This document shows, one piece after another, positions 56,556 to 64,000 of a stretch of 64,000 bases of DNA (the stretch's first letter is position 1; each line of letters begins with the position of its first letter). A program made the position numbers and the translations under genes. The notes under the pieces were generated by a model. That model ran no database searches, was not told the origin of the DNA, and saw only the letters and a list, made by a program, of their open reading frames with translations. Source of the stretch: Ypsolopha sequella. Lineage: Eukaryota; Arthropoda; Insecta; Lepidoptera; Ypsolophidae. The stretch covers positions 26,081,045-26,145,044 of the forward strand of contig OW203990.1 in NCBI GenBank assembly GCA_934047225.1, read 5' to 3'.

Positions 56556-56820
56556 CGTCTTTCCCGTCGTGCTGTGCGGTGTAATATTGTACATCATGAG
56601 ATAGCGTAAGAGGTCATTGCTCCGGTCAGATTTTTGGCACTGGCTTATCTTTAGACGCTTATTTATGTCACGATTTTCCCTTTCAATTTCGCCGTTTTGC
56701 TGCGGCCAATATGGTATAGAATGATAAAGCTTAATGCCAAATTTAGAGCTGAAGTTTTTGAAATCCTCGCTAGTGAACTGCCGTCCAATATCTGATGTCA
56801 AGCTAACCGATAAACCTAGC
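56556..56820 (-). pseudogene. Ty3/gypsy integrase relic, upstream part
   Basis: The minus-strand frame gives SDIGRQFTSEDFKNF, then IPYWPQQNGEIERENRDINK, then LLRYLMMYNITPHSTTGKT. These are the second catalytic Asp block and the E-bearing block of a retroviral-type integrase. The frame runs into the transposon terminus at 56554. No LTRs, protease or reverse transcriptase are visible in the window. From 56820 to 57530 I see nothing definable. Confidence 0.75.
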
Positions 56821-57530
56821 CTTTATTATTTAAGTTTAGTACTTAGGTATGTATGTCCCCATTATCTTGAAATAATCAAGCTAATGGTTGATACCGACCA
56901 TACAACAATGGAACAAAATTTATTTTGTTATATATTAGCTTCATTTTCACGACTCTATGTACGTGGGTAAACCTTTTGTTATCAAGACGGATGTTCACAA
57001 AATGTAATGCATTGTGATTGTAGTCTGCTAAATAATTAGGTCATTCCAAGCACTACAAGTAGATACCTAATTCCCATAGCTTAATTTTTAAAAGATTTAT
57101 TTTTTATTTATTTTTTCAGATAATATACGCCATTTTTCACAGTTTTCATTATTTTGGTATATTAATGAAACATGATTTTTTTAAAAATTGTCCGATGACC
57201 TTGTCACTTGAGAATTTAAGACATTATACTGATTGTGATGTGTGATTGCTTATAAAAAAAGTGGTCTGTCGTCAGAATAAGCAATATTTTGAGGGTCTGT
57301 CTCTGTCTGTCTACTCATCTGTCATCTAGCTGTCAAATTAGTCTGAAGCAAATTATTATAAATTTATCTTGATAGCAAAGGACACATTTCTAAACAGCTT
57401 AACTCAAGTGACATCACACGAGGGCAAATGGAAGTTGCAGCCTTTTCGTAAAAAATTTAGACCAAAACTTCTAAAAAGAGTATGACATAGCCAAAACAAA
57501 AACCAGTTCCGGGCGTGGCTTATTCTATTT

Positions 57531-58010
57531 TACGATAGCGCGCGGGGGGAAATTCGTCCCGGTCTCTAAGCTCGCGTCACCATAGCAAAAATACGAATAG
57601 AGTGGACGAGGCGGGGTCAAAAGTAATACGTATTTTATTTTATCTAATTTATTAGTGTATTTCGATCATCGTCACACGGCATTGATCCTACTTGCTATCA
57701 CGTCGGGACGTGAATTTATTATGGTCGGCTAAAAGTGGTTTTTTGAGTGTTTGATTTATCAGTTGACCCTCGGAACATTTCAGACACTCCTTTAGAGATA
57801 CATAATAATATCATGACGGTAAATTGTCACCATTACCCATTCTTTAAATATTTTTCGCCCGTTGAGCTGGTTTTACACTTGCGGGAAAATAAATTGGACC
57901 AAAAATTTCTTTACAAAAAATTTTTACTAAAGTTGTTATTACAAAAAGTGGAAACTAACAAATATTCTCAGAAGGAATGCACCACGTCACTATCTATCTC
58001 ACTGTAGCCT
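57531..58010 (+). other. Unassigned stretch with GC-rich start and an 86-codon frame
   Basis: ACGATAGCGCGCGGGGGGAA followed by TTCGTCCCGGTCTCTAAGC is unusually GC-rich. The frame 57747-58007 (FFKYFSPVELVLHLRENKLD) has no family I recognise and lacks an ATG at its start. It may be a transposon relic. Confidence 0.2.
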
Positions 58011-59043
58011 ATATCAATTATGCCTCTCTCATTCAACCACGTTTAACTGGGTTACTATCTCATTCCAACTCATTTTAAATAGCGTCACTATTCCCCCCCT
58101 TTAACGCGTGTTAAATGGCATTTCTAATGAACGTCAAATATTTTTACTGCCCGCCACTCTTTCATTCTAAATTCTAATTATTTTAAAAAATACGCTCCTT
58201 TGGTAGTAAAATAGCAATAACTTTTTTTTCAAAAGTAATACACAGAAATTGCCAGATCATTTGAAAAACAATATTTGATGAGCCATTATTTAAGACAATT
58301 TGCAAAACTAACATAGGACATTTTTTTTCAGGGTGTGGTATCGAACTAACCTAATTACAAAAAATTGCTCATAAATTGGGTTTTTATTTTTCTTCCTGAT
58401 GTAACAGCATTTCAAGGTTTATTTTTGACTTTATCAATAGCATGACTATTCAGAGCTGCGCAACAAAAATTTTATTCTTAGAAATTAGAACTGGTTAGCT
58501 TTGACTCTCAAAAATCAATTCGAATTTATAAAAGTACCATCAACTCGAAGACTATCTACTTTTTGCTGAGGTCATAATTTGATATTCTGGTCAGTCATGA
58601 GCTGGCCTACCAGCCTTCCAAGGGAAAGCGTTGACTTTTGGGACACCTGTTTACCCTTGGGATGAATCAATATAATAAATTTATTATATCGTTATTATAA
58701 TAATTATCAATATGATTTTGGGATGAGAGCGCCTTAAAAGCTTTGAAGCGTATCTAATTGTTACCTGTGGTTGCTAAAGGCAAGGTCTATATCCTGTTCT
58801 AGAACCCTAAAGCAACAGTTCTGGCGCTAAAAGGGCACATCGCATAACAGATCATTATATGTCATATCGCATTATGTCACTCTTATGCCGTTGTCAGCGA
58901 TAAAATGGTGGCAAAATGCGCCGCTGTGAACCTCTCAGTGGCATTAATAAAGAATATGCAACCTAAAGTTGATTTTCAAGGTTTGAGTACTATTTCCCTC
59001 TGCCGTAATACTGCTTTTTCCACCCGTGTAACACCTATATAAA

Positions 59044-60060
59044 CAGTGACGTATTCTCCATAGGGTCATTCGGGCGATCGCCCGGGGTGGCCCTTCAGTT
59101 TCGTAATTTAGAATCTTTAGCAATTTTAACAATCTCACATTAAAAAAAGTACGTGTTTGGCGGATAACCCGTACGAACTAGCGTGGGAGTCGAATCAAAA
59201 AGGCGCGGCGGCGTTATGTCAGTACAGTATCAATTTCAATGACCTTACCGTGCCTCTCGTAAGAAAATCTTATCAAAATTATGGCAGGTAAAGTTATGAA
59301 GGCAGTCGTAGAAAACATCCAGAATGCGAAATATTTTTCATTCAGTGTTGATTCCACGCCGGATATTACTCGATATGTAGAAAAAGATGGTCAACCAGTT
59401 GAGAGATTCTTATTTTTCCTTCCCAACACAGAAGAGATGTGCAAAGCTGTCCTTGATACTTTTGAAGTCCATAATATTGACATCAACAACTGCCGAGGTC
59501 AAATATACGATAATGCCAGCAACTTGTCCGGACGTTACAATTGCCTTTAAATGAAAATTAAAGAAAAATGTCCTTATGCACTGTATATCCCTTGCTCAGC
59601 ATATTCTTTAAATTTGATTGGATCTTCAGCCGCCGAGTGCTATGAACAAGCGACGTGGCTCCTCGGTTTCTTGCAAAACTAGTACGTTTTCTTTACAGCA
59701 TAAACGCAACGATCAAAACTATTGCAAGGGTTTTTGACTGAATGTAACAATGTATCTATAAAAAAGATGACCCTTTACAAAAATCTCTCGTACGAAATGA
59801 AGCAATTATATGCGTTCTCGCACAAGTGAAGAACATCTGAATTGTTTAGCAATTCTCAATATAGATTCCGACATAACGAAGTAACTTAACTATGAACACG
59901 TCATTGATGACTTCGCCGATCAAATGACGGGTCGTCACCTTGTTCAAATTTTTTATAAAAAAAAATGCAAAATATTTTTGTTTCTTTTTATTTTTTGTTT
60001 TTTTCCCTCGGCAGTTGGTAAAGGGGGGCGGCCCAATCGTATTCGCCCGGGCGTAGAAAA
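59044..60060 (+). mobile_element. hAT element relic (ZMYM1-like transposase)
   Basis: CAGTGACGTATTCTCCATAG at 59044 resembles a hAT terminus (compare CAGTGGCGTATTT at 14924), followed by GGGCGATCGCCCGGGGTGGC CC. A related block GGGGGGCGGCCC..CGCCCGGGCG lies at 60027-60053. The matching right terminus was not found, so the right border is approximate. Confidence 0.5.
59281..59690 (+). pseudogene. hAT transposase fragment (ZMYM1-like)
   Basis: The frame encodes KYFSFSVDSTPDITRYVEKD, then PVERFLFFLPN, then NCRGQIYDNASNLSGRYN. After a stop at 59548 it continues as CPYALYIPCSAYSLNLIGSSA. These are the DSTPD and CRGQ.YDNA.N.SG..N blocks plus the PC.AHSLNL block of ZMYM1-like hAT transposases. Residues normally between DITR-type and YV-type segments are missing (small in-frame deletion), and the His of AHSLN is Tyr here. 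The reading frame decays after about 59690. Confidence 0.75.
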
Positions 60061-60365
60061 TCGAAATACGTCTCTGTATATAGACCTTCAAGATATAAGA
60101 TTAGTTGAAATTTTTACTATTGTGTTAGTTGGGCAGCCACCATTTATTATTTGTAAGCACGTACATCACAGACCCTATTTTAATACAATATATAAACCGT
60201 CCAATTCTTCAACTCAAATTACATTTCCTGAACTATACCAATAGCACAGTGTGCCAATAGTACGCCTAGTCTCATCCCTTGGGATATTTATCATCACGTT
60301 AAATCACGATGTTAACAGACTTGAAGTAATCAATGAAGAGAATTTGAATATGTAGTTTGTTAATA

Positions 60366-60596
60366 ATATGATAGAAATAAATTTCTATGTTTGAACACTT
60401 GGCAATTTATCTATCGCAAGGAGGTATAAATTAACATTATATCATTGCAGTATAGAAACGCAGAAAGAAAAGTAAATCTGGGTGTGAGGAGCTCTGAACC
60501 AGGATGAGAGTCTCGGGTTCGCATCCCGGTTCAGAGCTCCTCTTATCCAGATTTACTTTTCTTTCTGCGTTTCTACACTGCAATGATATAATGTTA
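60366..60596. repeat. Palindrome with tRNA-like B box, copy 1, plus flank
   Basis: Arms of about 70 bp (60431-60500 and 60527-60596): TTAACATTATATCATTGCAG, AAACGCAGAAAGAAAAGTAA, GAGGAGCTCTGAACC, inverted on the other side. The loop holds GGGTTCGCATCCCGG, which fits a tRNA T-arm/B box. The outer flank 60366-60430 (ATAGAAATAAATTTCTATGT, CACTTGGCAATTTATC) recurs inverted at 63603-63668. Confidence 0.8.
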
Positions 60597-60889
60597 GTTT
60601 GTTAATGAAAGCACAATTTTCTTAATTTTTTTTCAATCGTACACCGACAAATTTCATCAGAAATTATTTTGACAAGGCACCCGCCTATTGGTAGATAACT
60701 AAATTTAAGTAATTATAAATGTATAAAAAAATCAGCAGATTTATCCGGTCAAAAATCTCTCAGGACCTCAGTTTACCCGCAAAGGTAGGTCTACCTTGCG
60801 AGAGCGGGGTTTCGAGTGCGTAGATATTTCCGACAGATTGTACGGGCCTTCTATCATAACCCGCGTGTGCTAAACAGCCTTAATGAAAG

Positions 60890-61315
60890 AGGCTGTATTA
60901 AGGGGCTCCACAATGCTAAACATCAGTTTTGCATTGAATTCAGTTCCGTCAATGTAGATGACAAAAATTTGAAAAAAATATGGCGTGTTTTTTTTGACTC
61001 ACGATAATTATTAATAACACTTCAAAAATAAACATACTTTCAAGTTTTTTTTTTTTTAATTATAATACTTTTAAAAAAGCATGAATTTCACGAAAAAAGT
61101 ATTTCGAAACTGATTGAAACAAAACCAACACACTCTGATACTTACTCGAAAAAAACATCTTTATTACATAAAGAAATTCTAGTTAACGTCCTAATGTAGC
61201 CGTGATTTCAAGATAACTGAAGCTTTGCGTGCATCTGATTAGAGCAGGATAGACAGTTAAAAAACAAAAGCGTTAAAGCAGAACTGAATTTTAGCATTGT
61301 TTAGCCCCTTAAAAA
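60890..61315. repeat. Probable MITE relic, partner of 27580-27765
   Basis: GGGGCTCCACAATGCTAAAC ATCAG at 60902 and AATTTTAGCATTGTTTAGCC CC at 61287 are approximately inverted ends. The interior is AT-rich. Confidence 0.45.
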
Positions 61316-61732
61316 GGCTACTATAAAAACACCATTTTACAGTGGCCATTATAATAATGAGAGTGCAAATAGGAACGGTACATTCTTAACTGATCCACAT
61401 ATAGTGGTTTAGTTAAAGATATAAGTATAATATTCCGACGGTCGTTATCAAATGATTTGGATTGGAGTTCCTATCACCGACCTACTGAAAAACGGTTCTG
61501 TCGATATCTTTCATGATTCGGTAAATATGTTCAAAAAATCTGTTTTATATTCATTAACGTAATTAAACCCGGTCTTTTCTATGCATAATATTGTTATAAG
61601 TATTAATTATTGAAGGATCTCATAAGCATTGTAATATAATAATATTTTTTTTCTTATCTAAGACAATAATTTTTTCTGTTTTGTTTTTTTTTTCTGTTCA
61701 TATTTTATTAATATACGAATGCTGTGTAATGG

Positions 61733-62170
61733 CATAGACTAATTATTATTATGTATAGATCGACAACTACCATACATCAAGGCGAAGCAAATTTTTTACG
61801 CGCCATTACAACATTAGGGGTCGCCAAGTGTTGCAAATAAGCATAATTTGTTTAATTGTGTGCAAGTAAACTCTCATGGTTACCAAGTAAACATGTGGCT
61901 GTAATAGCTTTGCTCAGAAAAACTAGATGGCGCTAAGTTGACAACACTAAGAGTGAATATTTCAGCGCCATCTATTATCGAAGTGGGAATTATTTTTATG
62001 TTACGTGACATCGCTGTGCCACTAGCGTCACCAATCGGTCTTTTTTAGCATCGTGTTCGTTAGAGGATTTAGCAACGCCATCTAGATTTCGTTAAAATTT
62101 TATACCTTTTTTGTGGCTACAAACTGATGTATGGGAATTGCTAGTCTATACGTAGTAATACTTAGTCTAG
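61733..62170. repeat. MITE family 5 (copy 2)
   Basis: CATAGACTAATTATTATTAT GTATAGATC to GTCTATACGTAGTAATACTTAGTCTA. The body parallels 34190-34603, with an extra segment (TTAGAGGATTTAGCAACGCC ATCTAG) near 62061. Solo ends follow at 62450-62490 and 62618-62650. Confidence 0.75.
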
Positions 62171-62723
62171 GCTCAGATTAATCAATTGAGTCACTATCTA
62201 TAACACTTTAAAAGAAACATCCGACACCTGTGACTTCTGTCAAAAAGTATCTATACAAAAAAATGACACCTTTGAGACGTATCTGACAATATTGGCATTG
62301 CTTACATTTATGATAATAACTTTTTTTCACGTACCTTCAGTCGGCATAGCGCGAACTCCAGTATGAAAATTTCGACGTTTGACATTCCGCGAACCGTAGT
62401 ACGGGTTTAGCAAGAGTCGGCATAACGCAAAAGTCGGCATAAAGGATGTATGGGAACTGCTAGTCTATACGTAGTAATACTTAGTCTATGGTAAGCACCC
62501 ATATCAGAATTGTACATTGTAATACCTTTAACTAAATAGCTAAGATTTTTTAATATGTCTGCTGCTGATGTATACAATAAATAAATAAAGAAAAAGCCTC
62601 TTTTTTACCTACATCATAGACTAAGTATTACTACGTATACTTAGTCTATGCCTACATATTAGTAAATTCTAGGAATAGGTTAGTTCTAGGAAGAACACTG
62701 ATCGGCGTTACGAACCCAGTCGT

Positions 62724-63073
62724 ATCGCAGCCGGATTGTGAAATACCCGCCTTTTCCTAATTAATCGAAACAGAACACTTAGATTCAAAATTCTTTCAAT
62801 AGTTTTTCAAGAAAACCTTATTACCTACGTATTGTGTATCTTGCTATCGCCAAGTTTCCATTGGTTTCCACAAATAGGAATTTCAAAATTTTCAATAGAA
62901 AAAAAAATTTAAATTCTTATTTACAGAAACCAATGGAAACTTTGCGAATGCAGAATACACAATACATAGGAATAAAGTTTTGTTGAATAACTATTGATTG
63001 AATTTTAAATTTAAGTGTTCTGTTTCGATAAATTAGAAAAAGGCGGGTATTTCACTATCCAGCTGCGATACCA
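62724..63073. repeat. TTAA-type MITE family 1 (copy 2)
   Basis: GTATCGCAGCCGGATTGTGA AATACCCGCC at the left, GGCGGGTATTTCACTATCCA GCTGCGATACC at the right, with ACTTTTAAGC outside the right end. It has the same inner palindrome as 8501-8831. Confidence 0.75.
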
Positions 63074-63246
63074 CTTTTAAGCAAATAAAATTTACATGTT
63101 AGACGCTAGCTATTTTTATTTACTAAGTTATTTTTAATTTGTAACGTCAAAACCGTACTCTCCAAATGTATACTGGAAAAAAAAGGTTGTAAGTGCCACT
63201 AAATTTTTGCCTATAATGCAGAAAAAAATAGTATGTGCTAACGCCC

Positions 63247-63668
63247 TTGCCTTAAAATACGATTAATATTAAAATTATATTATTGCAGTATAGAAACGCG
63301 GAAAGAACAGTAAATCTGGATGTGAGGAGCTCTGAACCGGGATACGAACCCGGGACCTCTCGCTTACCAAAATCCCGGTTCAGAGCTCCTCACATCTAGA
63401 TTTACTTTTCTTTCTGCATTTCTATACTGCAATAATATAATGTTAACATTAATCGTATTTTAAGGCAAGTAAATCTGGATGTGAGGAGCTCTGAACCGGG
63501 ATACGAACCCGGGACCTCTCGCTTACCAAAATCCCGGTTCAGAGCTCCTCACATCCAGATTTACTTTTCTTTCTGCGTTTTTTACTGCAATGATATAATG
63601 TTAATTTATATCTCCTTGTGATGGATAAATTGCCAAGTGTTCAAACATAGAAATTTATTTCTATCATA
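63247..63668. repeat. Palindromes with tRNA-like B box, copies 2 and 3 abutting
   Basis: Copy 2 spans 63247-63469 (outer arms TTGCCTTAAAATACGATTAA inverted at its end). Copy 3 spans 63469-63602. Both carry GAACCGGGATACGAACCCGG GACCTCTCGCTTACCAAAAT in the loop. Read in reverse, this gives GGTAAGCGAGAGGTCCCGGG TTCGTATCCCGG, a tRNA 3'-half-like sequence. 63603-63668 is the inverted counterpart of 60366-60430. Confidence 0.8.
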
Positions 63669-64000
63669 GTTACGATTAATGTGCCTTTTCTATCATAAAG
63701 TTCTATAAATCATAAATTCCTCTATGTTTTGTTTTTAGTACGTACACCCTTTTTTTATTTGTGGAATTGAAATGCGCCTGCTTTTAATATTGCTCCTGTC
63801 GTAAAAACATGGTTTTAGCCGTTATATTATATTATATTTTATTGTTATAAAATGTCATAAAGGAAAGATAAATTTAGAATATCATTTATTAATTTATTTT
63901 ATTTTATTTTTATTTTTTGTTTATCAAAACACACCACACAACCAGTACATACAAAGCTCAACCAAACACCAACTGCAAAACAAAAACTGCATATACCTAC
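63669..64000. other. No recognised feature
   Basis: AT-rich sequence to the window end. CACACCACACAACCAGTACA TACAAAGCTC near 63930 is CA-rich but not a clear repeat. Confidence 0.4.

Noticed and set aside
60490..60540. tRNA gene in the loop of the palindrome
   Set aside because: Only a T-arm-like half is present and the rest is palindrome arm.

Overview
The window looks like intergenic, repeat-dense nuclear DNA of a moth or butterfly (Lepidoptera). It is AT-rich and intron-containing, with no bacterial-style gene packing. The whole window is littered with repeat types I know from Lepidoptera: the family whose ends read GGGTTCCGTA / TACGGAACCCTAAAAA, the CTAGCGACCCGCCCCGGCTT family, tRNA-derived SINEs, RTE-type 3' ends with (GATG)n tails, mariner elements, and many short palindromic MITEs. 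The Lepidoptera call is an inference from repeat types, not from a named species gene.

Layout. 1-4.2 kb: old repeats and an RTE 3' end. 4.2-6.5 kb: a cluster of three perfect-arm palindromes, then a decayed mariner with both terminal inverted repeats. 6.9-7.1 kb: a CCAAT/TATA promoter with a non-coding first exon on the minus strand. 7.6-17 kb: MITEs, SINE, RTE 3' ends, and a non-autonomous hAT element with perfect 8-bp target duplication. 18 kb: the C-terminal part of a non-LTR reverse transcriptase. 21-25 kb: tandem repeats, including an 18-copy 39-bp minisatellite. 29.7-33.7 kb: two paralogous minus-strand genes for small secreted cysteine-motif proteins, each starting with an 18-nt coding exon. 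35-43 kb: LINE fragments and MITEs. 44.4-44.8 kb: the terminal exon of a third minus-strand gene of similar design. 45-51 kb: more MITEs. 51.4-52.7 kb: a nearly intact mariner. 52.9-56.8 kb: a 3.5 kb DNA transposon that has split a Ty3/gypsy integrase relic. It has at least 25-bp perfect inverted termini and carries an intact three-exon SAP/SWIM/YqaJ-nuclease gene plus a THAP zinc-finger stub. 59-60 kb: a hAT (ZMYM1-like) transposase relic. 60-63.7 kb: three palindromes containing a tRNA-like B box, and two more MITEs.

The most interesting content is the YqaJ-encoding transposon (probably of the PIF/ISL2EU group) and the paralogous secreted-protein genes with shared core promoter. Most of the rest is explained by transposable elements, often nested. 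Stretches not listed are AT-rich DNA in which I see no gene or clear element.
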